A stretch of 53,316 nucleotides of DNA, taken from Microcaldota archaeon. Its GTDB lineage: Archaea; Micrarchaeota; Micrarchaeia; Micrarchaeales; Micrarchaeaceae. This document shows, in pieces, positions 17,804 to 25,560 of this stretch. The stretch is taken from positions 1 through 53,316 of the forward strand of contig JAJYUR010000004.1 in the NCBI GenBank assembly GCA_021792395.1, read 5' to 3'. A program made the position numbers and the translations under genes. The notes beneath the pieces are model-generated. The model searched no databases and was not told where the DNA came from. It was given only the letters and a program-made list of their open reading frames with translations. How positions within the stretch are numbered: position 1 is the stretch's first letter; each line of letters begins with the position of its first letter.

Positions 17804-18912
17804 TAATATCCTCCTTTCACCTCAAGCTGCTGTATTGCAGGCAGAGTACATACAGGCGCGGAATTGCTGATGGACGAACACGCCATCGCTATGTATATGT
17901 CTGCAGCTGCATATTCAGTCCATGCGAATTGATCGCTTGGCTTTGAAAGGGCATTAAACACATCCTTATGGGTCATGTACGTAAGCGTAAGGTTTTGCGT
18001 TGTTGGAGTGGAATTGCCGAAATCCACCGCGTCCGCCCCGGGCACGTTGTATTTGCCCCATATGGTATATGGGGTGCCCTGGAAATTATTCAGCTTTACT
18101 ATAAATTCAAATGCGTCTTTGTAGGGTACATTGCCGGTAGCGTTTATCCTTTGCTGTATAAGTGCAGGAGAATTGAGCTGGAAGCCGCCGGTTATTGGCA
18201 TTGCGTCGTCTATAGATATGAAATTAAGGTATTTGCTGTTATAAAAGTTGCCGAGGTCCTCCGCGGAAACGTTGTAGTGCGAAGGGGACCAATATAGGGT
18301 AGGCAGGTCGTGGTCGCCGAAAGAGCTATATCCTTCAAACAGATTGGAGAAATTTCCAAACCTTCCTAGCGCAAGCGCCATGGCCCACCTGTTCTCTCCG
18401 CAGAATACACATGTTATGGACCCCAAGTATATTACGGTCGGCTTGCCATTGAGTATGAATGGGTTCACCTTTGCAGGCGTTACGCCTACTTCGTTGCTTA
18501 TGCTGCCGTTGAGCAGCATGAGGCCTGCAGTCTCAAAATAAGAGTTAGGAGCGTTGTTTATCACCGAAAGATACGATGAATTGAGGGGCTTGTTTATGTT
18601 CGTAAGCCTTTGCCCAAATGAAGCATTTGCAGTTATGATTGGAAATCCGGGCAATGATGTATTGGGCACTATCATGCTGCCAGTTATGTTATAGCTTTTT
18701 ATCAAAAGCAGCGAAGTTCCGCTAGCTGAGCCAGTAGATGTGGGTTGCGATGCTAGGAGCGCAATGTTACTTTGCAGGGAATCAATTTTGGCGTTCAAAG
18801 AATTCATATCGGCAAATGCCACTACCAGCAATACTATTATAATTGCAAGCAATGCAACGTTTATTCCCACATATGGAATCTTTTGCTTTCTGGCATTTTT
18901 TTTATGCTGCAT
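17803..18912 (-). CDS. DUF929 thioredoxin-like membrane-anchored protein
   Basis: The 369-residue product has an N-terminal membrane anchor (about 12-34), a short coiled linker, and an extracytoplasmic domain that matches archaeal DUF929. GKPTVIYLGSITCVFCGENR contains a Cys-x2-Cys and is followed by MALALGRFGNFSNL, which resembles a thioredoxin fold. DUF929 proteins are thought to act in thiol-disulphide chemistry outside the cell. Another Cys pair lies at the C-terminal end (MACSSI and VCTLPA). The start follows GGTA by 5 bases. It is translationally coupled to the Cys-Gly-Cys membrane protein downstream. Confidence 0.8.
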   Translation of the reverse strand: MQHKKNARKQKIPYVGINVALLAIIIVLLVVAFADMNSLNAKIDSLQSNIALLASQPTSTGSASGTSLLLIKSYNITGSMIVPNTSLPGFPIITANASFGQRLTNINKPLNSSYLSVINNAPNSYFETAGLMLLNGSISNEVGVTPAKVNPFILNGKPTVIYLGSITCVFCGENRWAMALALGRFGNFSNLFEGYSSFGDHDLPTLYWSPSHYNVSAEDLGNFYNSKYLNFISIDDAMPITGGFQLNSPALIQQRINATGNVPYKDAFEFIVKLNNFQGTPYTIWGKYNVPGADAVDFGNSTPTTQNLTLTYMTHKDVFNALSKPSDQFAWTEYAAADIYIAMACSSISNSAPVCTLPAIQQLEVKGGY

Positions 18913-19015
18913 GAGATTACCTTGTATAACTCTTTGTGTTATATATAATTATATTTTACCTAACATTACATTTATTACAGGTTATGCACCTGTTGCATAC
19001 TGCTTTGGTAATCAT

Positions 19016-19825
19016 ATGGCGGTAATCGCAAAACAGATGACTTCTGGGGACGAATCAAAATATAAAACGCTGGTAGAGTTGGCAGATGCACATTGCCACC
19101 TATATGCCTTTGATGGCAGCGCGACAGCAGACGCGATTGCTAAGGGAGTAGCGACCATGATAAGCAATGGGGTCGATACCAAATCAAACCTTAAGACGCT
19201 TGAGATATCTGACGGCAGGCATGTATTCCCTGCATTGGGCATACACCCTGATTATGCAGAAAACATAAGCGACGATGAGATAGAATATAATATACGCCTG
19301 ATAAGGGAGAATAAGAATATTGTTAAATCCATAGGCGAAATAGGCCTTGATTTTGCACATGCACATGGGGTTAATAGCATAGAAAAGCAGATGGCACTGT
19401 TTGAAACATTCATAGACCTTTCAAATGAACTTAACCTGCCAATAAGCGTACATTCTAGGAATGCGATGCCGCAGGTACTGCACATACTTAATGAAAAGGG
19501 TGCAAATGCGGTGCATCTGCATTTCTTTGAGGGCAGTGCAGATGATGCAATTGAAGCAGCGCGGCGTGGCTATATGATGTCTATACCTCCCTTAAAATCA
19601 GGGTCCAGGATATCGGCAATAAAAGCCGTGCCAATAGGGAACCTGATGGCTGAAACGGATTCGCCAACTGCAAATTCGACGCCTTCTGATGTCGATAAGG
19701 CGGTGAATATTATAGCAGACGCCAAAGGGATTAGGTATGAGGATGCAGCGCGCGCATTAACTGAAAATACAAAAAGGTTCTTTAATATTAGCACCGCTAA
19801 GTTTATGCGCAATGCGGGCCCGTAG
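19016..19825 (+). CDS. tatD: TatD-family metal-dependent hydrolase (DNase)
   Basis: The 269-residue protein has the TatD amidohydrolase metal sites in order: DAHCHLYAF (HxH), SIGEIGLDFAHAHG (Glu), LPISVHSRNAMPQV (His), AVHLHFFEG (His) and MAETDSPTAN (Asp). TatD enzymes are metal-dependent 3'-5' exonucleases or DNases. The ATG at 19016 follows GGTA by 5 bases; the longer upstream frame from 18740 runs through the divergent DUF929 gene and is rejected. The stop codon lies inside the tRNA-Arg gene: the last 10 bases of tatD are the first 10 of the tRNA. Confidence 0.9.
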   Translation: MAVIAKQMTSGDESKYKTLVELADAHCHLYAFDGSATADAIAKGVATMISNGVDTKSNLKTLEISDGRHVFPALGIHPDYAENISDDEIEYNIRLIRENKNIVKSIGEIGLDFAHAHGVNSIEKQMALFETFIDLSNELNLPISVHSRNAMPQVLHILNEKGANAVHLHFFEGSADDAIEAARRGYMMSIPPLKSGSRISAIKAVPIGNLMAETDSPTANSTPSDVDKAVNIIADAKGIRYEDAARALTENTKRFFNISTAKFMRNAGP

Positions 19826-19926
19826 CTCAGCTTGGACAGAGCAACAGCCTTCTAAGCTGATGGTCGCGGGTTCAAAATAGGGTATTACACGTTTATAGCT
19901 TTGTGAAAATCCCGCCGGGCCCGCCA
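19816..19926 (+). tRNA. tRNA-Arg (anticodon UCU) with a T-loop intron at 59/60
   Basis: The acceptor GGGCCCG (19816-19822) pairs with CGGGCCC (19916-19922), followed by G73 and an encoded CCA (19924-19926). The D arm is GCTC/GAGC. The anticodon loop CTTCTAA (19849-19855) gives anticodon TCT on an ACAGC/GCTGA stem with one A-A mismatch at 27-43. The T stem is GCGGG/CCCGC, but the T loop is interrupted by 33 bases; removal gives TTCAAAT. The 5' end overlaps the tatD stop codon, so the tRNA and tatD compete for one transcript end or are processed from it. Confidence 0.9.
19877..19909 (+). other. 33-base BHB intron in tRNA-Arg (59/60)
   Basis: TTCA (19871-19874, T-loop positions 54-57) pairs perfectly with TGAA (19904-19907). 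The bulges AAA (19875-19877) and AAT (19908-19910) give cuts that leave a 7-base T loop TTCAAAT. The T stem is the outer helix. A direct repeat AAAAT flanks the intron, so the exact boundary is set by the BHB and not by base identity alone. Confidence 0.8.
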
Positions 19927-19946
19927 TTTATGTTTAAGGTGAATAG

Positions 19947-20507
19947 ATGACCAACAATATTAGGATACTGGCATTTGCAGGGAGTCTGAGGAAGGATTCA
20001 TACAACAAAGCCCTGATAAAAGCAGCTGCAGGATTGTCTAGAGAAGGAGTTACGATAGAGATATTTGATATAGAGGGCATACCGCTGTATAATCAGGATC
20101 TTGAAAAAGATGCGCCGGCTAAGGTAAAGGCGTTCAAAGAGAGTATCAGATCAGCAGATGCGCTTCTCATAGCGATACCTGAATATAACAGGTCGCTTCC
20201 GGGTGTTTTGAAGAATGCGATAGACTGGGCTTCAAGGCCGTACGGCGACAACTCGTTCGATGACAAACCAGTAGCTACATTCGGCGCAACAGGAGGAAGC
20301 ATAGGCACTGCAGTTGCACAATACCATTTCAGGGAGATAGCCTCATTCCTAAACATGCATCCGCTAGAGAAACCGCAAATGTTCGTGACAGATGCACATA
20401 AGAAGATAGAGAATGGCACAGTCGTTGATGAAGAAACAAAGAAACGCATTGCGGAAATGGTAGACGCACTTGTAAAATGGACCAAAAGGATTAATAGCAG
20501 TGAATGA
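19947..20507 (+). CDS. NADPH-dependent FMN reductase family protein
   Basis: The 186-residue flavodoxin-like protein has the family signature AGSLRKDSYNKAL near the N-terminus (phosphate loop for FMN) and AIPEYNRSLPGVLKNAIDWASRP in the middle, where the loop contacts the flavin ring. Members reduce quinones, chromate, azo dyes or free FMN with NAD(P)H; the physiological substrate is unknown. The ATG follows GGTG by 5 bases. It lies just after tRNA-Arg and may share its transcript. Confidence 0.9.
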   Translation: MTNNIRILAFAGSLRKDSYNKALIKAAAGLSREGVTIEIFDIEGIPLYNQDLEKDAPAKVKAFKESIRSADALLIAIPEYNRSLPGVLKNAIDWASRPYGDNSFDDKPVATFGATGGSIGTAVAQYHFREIASFLNMHPLEKPQMFVTDAHKKIENGTVVDEETKKRIAEMVDALVKWTKRINSSE

Positions 20508-20580
20508 TGGAGGATTGAAACTGCAACGTATGGCGCACGCTTGGTGCTTCAATGCTTTGCGCTGCAAGTGAATTATAAAA

Positions 20581-21024
20581 TCATGGTTCAGGCACTGCAG
20601 GGTCGGCGGCCTGATTTGGCTGTGCCCTTCCGCCCCGCCTCTTTTGTTTTTCAGTTCGCGCATTTGCAAATTCGGTTTCCAGGTCTTCTTCGGCATCGCT
20701 ATCCATCCACGCCTTTATGTATGCAGCTATATTTCTAAATGGGCGGGAATACCTATCTGTGAGCTCGTACGCATTAGCTTCATGCTTTATCAGACCTATC
20801 TGCACGGCATAATCAAGATATCGCTTTGCAGTTGCAATCGGTATCCCTTCAGGTATGTCTTTGAGCCTCAGTTTGCTGTTTTTCTTTACCGCTAAAATAA
20901 GTTTGCTGAACCTGTATGCTTCAGTTTCATTCTCGAAGAATATCTTTGCAATCTCCTTTATTTTTGGCGACCTTATCTTATCCTTCAAAGGGGCGTCTTC
21001 AAATTCCCAGTATTTTATTGCCAT
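20581..21024 (-). CDS. Probable winged-helix protein with a charged tail
   Basis: The 147-residue protein is not assigned to a named family. Residues about 15-95 look like a winged helix: RFSKLILAVKKN, then SKLRLKDIPEGIPIATAKRYLDYAVQIGLI as helix-turn-helix, then EANAYELTDRYSRP as the wing. The C-terminal 40 residues are hydrophilic and low-complexity, ending PNQAADPAVPEP. The start at 21024 follows GTGG by 5 bases; a frame three codons longer is possible. It lies upstream of, and reads toward, the flavin reductase in a convergent arrangement. Confidence 0.6.
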   Translation of the reverse strand: MAIKYWEFEDAPLKDKIRSPKIKEIAKIFFENETEAYRFSKLILAVKKNSKLRLKDIPEGIPIATAKRYLDYAVQIGLIKHEANAYELTDRYSRPFRNIAAYIKAWMDSDAEEDLETEFANARTEKQKRRGGRAQPNQAADPAVPEP

Positions 21025-21056
21025 ATGAACCACAAATGCTAACTATTCATCTTTAT

Positions 21057-22160
21057 TCATTTTATTTTTATAAATGTGATGGAATCCCCGTCCTTAAGCA
21101 CATGCTCTATGCCAACCCTTTGATTGGCGAACTTTACGCTTCTGCCGTTTACATATGCACATTTTAGTTCGCTTGATATCTCCGTATGCAGCCTTTTTGC
21201 CAGATTGCCCACAGTGATGCCCGATCTTGTTGTTATGGGCTGTCCGATCTTGTCCAGCCTTGGCTTTAAGTAAACGCGCATTATGCTTAGATTACCGTAT
21301 ATTTTTGCTTTAAGTGACTCTATATTGTCCATATTAAGCGCGCTTATTGGGATTGCCTCCATCCCGTATTTAGACGATATTTGGTCTGCAATCTTCTGAA
21401 AATCTGGAGCCATGTCTATCTTGTTAAGCACCATTATCGCATTCAAATAAAGCGATTTGTTCGATATAAATGATATGAATTCGTCTTCTTCGACAGGATC
21501 CCATATCCTCACATTTGCATTGAATATCCCAAACCCGTTAAGGACAACCTTTATATCGTCATATGACATCCTTGACTTGTTTACTTCTAGCAGTATGCCA
21601 TGCCCGTCCCGATTCTGCCTTAACTGGATGTTTGGCTTTTTCTTATTTATGTATATGTTCAATGAAAAGAGTTCGTCCAGTATGGTGTTTATCTGGCTTA
21701 GATTTGTGATGTCTATCACGAATACGACAAGGTCGGATACGCGCATCTGCGCTATGACGCTTGAGCCGCCGCCCAAACCTTTATGCGCACCTGCAATCAG
21801 TCCTGGCATATCCAATATCTGGATGTGCGCATCGCGATATATCATAATGCCTGGAATTATATCTGTCGTCGTAAATGCATATTGCGCGGTCTTAGAATTT
21901 GCATTGGTAAGCGCATTGAGTATCGAAGATTTGCCAGCGCTTGGGAATCCAAGCAGCGTTACTGTAGCATCTCCGGTCTTTTTTACGAAAAATCCGCTCC
22001 CATGGACCCTTTTGCTTGCGTTTATGACCTCTTTTTTGACCGTTGCAACCTTGGACCTAAGCTTTGCAAGATGTTTGTTTGTTGCTTTGTTGTCCTTGGT
22101 TTTGGAAAGCTCCGCTTCCAATTCTTTAAGCCTTCCTTCAAGATATTCCTTGTTCGCCAT
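21057..22160 (-). CDS. drg: DRG-family GTPase with a TGS domain
   Basis: This 367-residue protein is an Obg-like GTPase of the DRG type. An N-terminal helical region (ELEAELSKTK and on) leads to the G1 loop LLGFPSAGKSS, the FTTTDIIPG switch, LDMPGLIAGAHKGLGGG (G3) and MVLNKIDMAP (G4). The C-terminal VYLKPRLDKIGQP to SITFIKIK segment is the TGS domain. DRG proteins associate with translating ribosomes and their exact role in archaea is unclear. The ATG at 22160 gives the family-like N-terminus MANKEYLEGRLKEL; the longer frame from 22178 is less likely. Confidence 0.93.
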   Translation of the reverse strand: MANKEYLEGRLKELEAELSKTKDNKATNKHLAKLRSKVATVKKEVINASKRVHGSGFFVKKTGDATVTLLGFPSAGKSSILNALTNANSKTAQYAFTTTDIIPGIMIYRDAHIQILDMPGLIAGAHKGLGGGSSVIAQMRVSDLVVFVIDITNLSQINTILDELFSLNIYINKKKPNIQLRQNRDGHGILLEVNKSRMSYDDIKVVLNGFGIFNANVRIWDPVEEDEFISFISNKSLYLNAIMVLNKIDMAPDFQKIADQISSKYGMEAIPISALNMDNIESLKAKIYGNLSIMRVYLKPRLDKIGQPITTRSGITVGNLAKRLHTEISSELKCAYVNGRSVKFANQRVGIEHVLKDGDSITFIKIK

Positions 22161-22239
22161 TTGATCCCAGTGACACATATATCTGTGTATATGCTTTGGT
22201 ACTTTAGTAAAGTTATATAGATGCAGGTGTAATGCATAA

Positions 22240-22257
22240 CGTATTTATATTTATATA
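22240..22257 (+). promoter_or_regulatory. Strong TATA-box promoter of the lysine-rich mini-gene
   Basis: The tract TATTTATATTTATATAC lies about 25-35 bases before the ATG at 22280. The strong AT match and short leader suggest high expression of the small basic protein that follows. Confidence 0.5.
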
Positions 22258-22279
22258 CTTTCGCTGTTAACATACAAAA

Positions 22280-22393
22280 ATGTTGCTGAAAAGTGAGCAA
22301 ATGGCAGCCAAGAAAAAAGTAAAAAAGAGCACGAAGAAAAGCGCATCAAAGAGCGCTAAGAAGGGCTCTAAGAAAAAGGCAAAGAAGAGATAG
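22280..22393 (+). CDS. Lysine-rich histone H1-like mini-protein
   Basis: A 37-residue frame (or 30 residues from the ATG at 22301) encodes MAAKKKVKKSTKKSASKSA followed by more K-K-x-S repeats to the stop. Lys makes up over a third of the residues and Ser most of the rest, like the tail of eukaryotic H1 or bacterial lysine-rich DNA-binding peptides. A strong TATA element precedes it and a hairpin plus T-tract follows it, so it appears to be a stand-alone transcription unit. A chromatin or RNA-binding role is inferred from composition only. Confidence 0.6.
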   Translation: MLLKSEQMAAKKKVKKSTKKSASKSAKKGSKKKAKKR

Positions 22394-22395
22394 AT

Positions 22396-22456
22396 TGGGT
22401 ATTAACCCATTGATTTGTTTTTTTATTTTTGTGTTCTTTTTGTTTTGTTTGATGAT
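22396..22456 (+). terminator. Hairpin plus T-rich terminator after the lysine-rich gene
   Basis: TGGGT (22396-22400) pairs with ACCCA (22405-22409) around a 4-base loop, followed by a long T-rich run from 22411 to about 22456. T-tracts terminate archaeal RNA polymerase; the hairpin may add stability. It also separates the gene from convergent srp54. Confidence 0.55.
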
Positions 22457-22474
22457 GGCTTATTATTTACCATC

Positions 22475-23770
22475 TTAGCTGAACTTCGAGAAAAATCGTT
22501 TCATATTCCTATCGTTTTTTAGCAGATTGAATGATTTCTTCATCTTATTGAAATCTGAAAGCAATTCATGCACATCCTTCTCCGTAGTGCCGCTGCCCAT
22601 TGCGATTCTTTTTATCCTCTTGGCGTCGTGTATAAGCCTTTCATTAGACCGCTCCTGCGGAGTCATTGAAGCTATTATGACCTTGTATTTTTGCAATTTT
22701 CCTTCACTTTTTTCAAGCATGTCTTTAGGCACATCAGGAGCGCCCATCATGCCGAAAACATTTTTTAGTGGTCCGACCTTGTTCAAGGTTTTCAACTGTG
22801 CGTAAAAGCTTTCGAAATTGAACTTGTCTATGTCTACTTCTTCCTGTTTTATGTCCGATTCGGCTATTGCGTTCTGCACATGCTCAACAAGTTTTGATAT
22901 GTTAGGTATGCCGAGCAGCTCCTCTATGAACCTGTCAGAATCGTACGGCTCCAAATCCTTCAATTTTTCTCCGGTGCCTATAAACAGAACCCTGGAGTTT
23001 GCAGCATTGGTAGCACTCAGTGCTCCGCCGCCTTTCCCAGAACCATCCAGCTTTGTTATTATGACACCAGTAAGCTTTATTGCGGAATCAAATTCTCGCG
23101 CCTGCCTTCCGGCAACCTGCCCTATGTCGGCGCTTATAACCAGGATTTTATCATCAGGATTGAACGCTTTATTTACTGCTTTCAACTCGTTTATGAGCTG
23201 TGAATCGAGAGCATTTCTTCCGCTAGTATCGCATATGATGACCTTCCTGTCTTTTAGCTCTTGAATCCCTTTTTCAGCTATCTTTGCCGCATCGCTCTCG
23301 CCTTTTATGCCAAAAAACCCCACGTTAGCCTGCTTTGCAAGCGTCTCTAACTGCTCGTATGCGGCAGGGCGGACTACATCGCAGCATATAACGCCTGCGC
23401 TGAACCCTCTATCTTGATAGTATTTGGCCAGCTTTGCGGCAGTGGTCGTCTTGCCTGAACCATATAATCCAGCTAGAAGTATCTTTTGCCTGCCCATTTT
23501 TGGAGCGTAGGTGGAACCCATTAGGCTTACAAGCTCATCATAGACTATGTTTGTTATGTATTCCCTTGGATCCAAGCCTGCAGGCGGGCGGCTCTTGAGC
23601 GCCTTATCCTCTATGGCCTTTGTGAGCTTGAAGACCAGGCTTACTTCTACGTCTGAAGACAGAAGCGTCTTCTGGAGCTCCTTGTTGAACTCCTTTATAG
23701 TCTTAGCATCTATTATAGTTGCCCTTGACAGCTTCGCAAGCGCTTGTCTAAGGCCTTCACCCAAATCCAT
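22475..23770 (-). CDS. srp54: Signal recognition particle protein SRP54
   Basis: The 431-residue protein has the N, G and M domains of SRP54, the GTPase that binds signal sequences and delivers ribosomes to the membrane. The P-loop GLYGSGKTT is near residue 101, the G3 element is DTSGRNALD, and TKLDGSGKGGGALS covers G4 and the conserved Gly-rich turn. The C-terminal M domain contains MMGAPDVPKDMLEKSEG and MTPQERSN, with the RNA-binding HDAKRIKRIAMGSGTT. The start at 23770 (MDLGEGLRQ) fits the family; a four-codon longer frame exists. The SRP RNA is not in this window. Confidence 0.95.
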   Translation of the reverse strand: MDLGEGLRQALAKLSRATIIDAKTIKEFNKELQKTLLSSDVEVSLVFKLTKAIEDKALKSRPPAGLDPREYITNIVYDELVSLMGSTYAPKMGRQKILLAGLYGSGKTTTAAKLAKYYQDRGFSAGVICCDVVRPAAYEQLETLAKQANVGFFGIKGESDAAKIAEKGIQELKDRKVIICDTSGRNALDSQLINELKAVNKAFNPDDKILVISADIGQVAGRQAREFDSAIKLTGVIITKLDGSGKGGGALSATNAANSRVLFIGTGEKLKDLEPYDSDRFIEELLGIPNISKLVEHVQNAIAESDIKQEEVDIDKFNFESFYAQLKTLNKVGPLKNVFGMMGAPDVPKDMLEKSEGKLQKYKVIIASMTPQERSNERLIHDAKRIKRIAMGSGTTEKDVHELLSDFNKMKKSFNLLKNDRNMKRFFSKFS

Positions 23771-23946
23771 GAAAACCAGCATAAAGCTATCTACTTTTTA
23801 TTATTTATTTGTTTTGAATCATGTTTATAAGAGCATAGTGCTTATCGCGCCGCTTAAGTTATGCTGTTTGGAACCTTACATTGCCATATAACAGCATAAA
23901 TAGCATATCATTTTAATCTTTTAAGAGATTTATTTATGGTGTTGCA

Positions 23947-25089
23947 TTGAAACTAGTAATCGCACAGGCAAACCTTACCCTAAAAGGCGGCGCAGAGCGA
24001 GTCATACTCAAGATTGCACAGCATTATGGCGCTACAGTATATACTGCAGAGTATAAGGAGAATAACACATTCGACGAGTTCAAGGGCATTGACATAAAGA
24101 CCATAGGACACGGCATGTTTGGACGGATGATGCCGTATGGAAGGCTTGCACAGGGCCTGGATTATGGTATGGGCTTCTACAATTTCAAGGTCGAAGAGGA
24201 CTACGATGTGATAAATGCACACATATCCCCGAGCAACTGGATAAGGAAGCACAATGATAGGGTATTGTGGTACTGCCATACGCCTTTAAGGGAGGTATAT
24301 GACCTTTACGGTTACAGGATGTCGTTAAGGAACCCTATAAAGAAGCCAGTATACGCAGCGGGAGCCAAGATTGTCAGGCGCATAGATAGAAATGTGACTA
24401 AGGACATAGAGTTTATATTTGCCAACAGCAGGAACACCAAGGGCAGGATATCAAAATACCTTAATAGGGATGATGCCAGGGTGCTTCCTGGAGGGGTGGA
24501 CTATGATAAATATAGGAACAGGGGCGATAAAAAGTATTTCTTTTATCCGTCAAGAATATCGCCCAATAAAAGGCAGGACTATGCTATAGAGGCGTTCAGG
24601 ATATTCAGGAAGAACAAGAAATTCAGCGATTACAAACTCATCATATTGGGCGACATTTCCAAGGATAGATTTTATTATGAATATTACCTTAGGGTGATGA
24701 AGCTTGCTGCAGAAACGGGAAATGTGATAGTAGCTAAGAGTGTAAGCGAGGCGGAGCTAATAGATTTCTATTCTAAATCCACCGCTGTGCTTTATACGCC
24801 GTCCAACGAGGACTACGGGCTGGTGCCTTTGGAAGCTATGGCAAGCGGAAAGCCGATAATAGCAGTAAATGAGGGTGGACCAACGGAGACCATAATCGAC
24901 GGAGAAACAGGGTTCCTTGCAAACAGCAAGGAGGAGATGGCCAGTAAAATGGCGTTAGTGGCAGGCAATGCGGACATGGCTGAGAGGATGGGCAGGAACG
25001 GCATTGAGAGGGTCAAAAAACATTATTCGTGGGAAAGATTTTTTAAGCTGTTCGAAGCCGGGCTTAAAAAAGTAAGGGATTCTGAATAA
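23947..25089 (+). CDS. GT4-type glycosyltransferase
   Basis: The 380-residue protein begins at TTG, exactly 5 bases after GGTG. It has a GT-B fold layout: an N-terminal domain starting MKLVIAQANLTLKGGAERVI, and the C-terminal donor-binding domain with FYPSRISPNKRQDYAIEAF and PSNEDYGLVPLEAMASGKP followed by VNEGGPTETI, which is the E-x7-E signature of retaining GT4 enzymes. It probably transfers a sugar from a nucleotide-sugar donor to a glycan or lipid at the inner face of the membrane. Its acceptor is unknown; no sugar-synthesis genes surround it. Confidence 0.9.
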   Translation: MKLVIAQANLTLKGGAERVILKIAQHYGATVYTAEYKENNTFDEFKGIDIKTIGHGMFGRMMPYGRLAQGLDYGMGFYNFKVEEDYDVINAHISPSNWIRKHNDRVLWYCHTPLREVYDLYGYRMSLRNPIKKPVYAAGAKIVRRIDRNVTKDIEFIFANSRNTKGRISKYLNRDDARVLPGGVDYDKYRNRGDKKYFFYPSRISPNKRQDYAIEAFRIFRKNKKFSDYKLIILGDISKDRFYYEYYLRVMKLAAETGNVIVAKSVSEAELIDFYSKSTAVLYTPSNEDYGLVPLEAMASGKPIIAVNEGGPTETIIDGETGFLANSKEEMASKMALVAGNADMAERMGRNGIERVKKHYSWERFFKLFEAGLKKVRDSE

Positions 25090-25093
25090 TCCC

Positions 25094-25489
25094 TCATTTG
25101 ACCTGCTTTGACGGCCTCTGCGGCTTGCTTTCATTGCCAGGTACATTTAGCGATATCACGTACTTTGACATTATCCCGGCTGCGTATGTCAGTACCTTCC
25201 TTATATTTACTTCAGTGTTAGCTCCAGTACATATCATCTTTCCGTTCTTGAATAGTATTATAACGGCCTTAGGCTCGGCGATCCTGAATATTGCCCCGGG
25301 AAACTGCTCTGGCTCATAGTCTACCGCTTTCACTTCCTTTGAAAGCGCATATAAGTCTATTACAGCATGAAGGTCGGCGCTTACAACTATATTCTGTATT
25401 TTTATCTTTGGGAACTCGATATTGCCCGTAGAATTAGGCTGCTGTGTGTTTTTTTCTATTTTTGTGTTGCCATTTTTCTTTGAAGCCGT
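25094..25489 (-). CDS. Single-repeat TATA-binding-protein-like protein (half-TBP)
   Basis: The 131-residue product contains one TBP repeat of about 85 residues. It starts at KIKIQNIVVSADLHAVIDL and includes DYEPEQFPGAIFRI, EPKAVIILFKNGKMICTGA and a final helix. Canonical TBP has two such repeats in about 180 residues forming a saddle; here the frame ends shortly after one, leaving a polar tail. An N-terminal polar stretch of about 30 residues precedes it. No ATG, GTG or TTG fits: the only one is TTG at 25522, inside the promoter. A GGTG lies 5 bases before ACG at 25489, the likely start. A pair of subunits could rebuild the saddle. Confidence 0.8.
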   Translation of the reverse strand, partial: TASKKNGNTKIEKNTQQPNSTGNIEFPKIKIQNIVVSADLHAVIDLYALSKEVKAVDYEPEQFPGAIFRIAEPKAVIILFKNGKMICTGANTEVNIRKVLTYAAGIMSKYVISLNVPGNESKPQRPSKQVK

Positions 25490-25519
25490 ATAACCACCAT
25501 GTATAGATAAGTTTAAAAA

Positions 25520-25556
25520 CAAAAATATAAATATATAGTATTTATAGGTGCCTTTT
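25520..25556. promoter_or_regulatory. Divergent TATA promoters of the half-TBP and reductase genes
   Basis: The tract between the two genes is almost entirely A/T and contains overlapping TATA-like elements for both strands (TATAAATATATAGTATTTATA). The rightward element lies close to the reductase start at 25561, and the leftward one about 30-45 bases from the half-TBP start. If the half-TBP binds TATA sequences, it could regulate its own promoter. Confidence 0.5.
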
Positions 25557-25560
25557 TCAT

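Noticed and set aside
18740-19015. 92-residue upstream extension of tatD
   Set aside because: It runs through the divergent DUF929 gene and its promoter. GGTA at 5 bases from ATG 19016 marks the start.
25094-25560. Frameshifted full-length TBP
   Set aside because: The flanks leave no room for a second repeat and no other frame encodes TBP-like residues.
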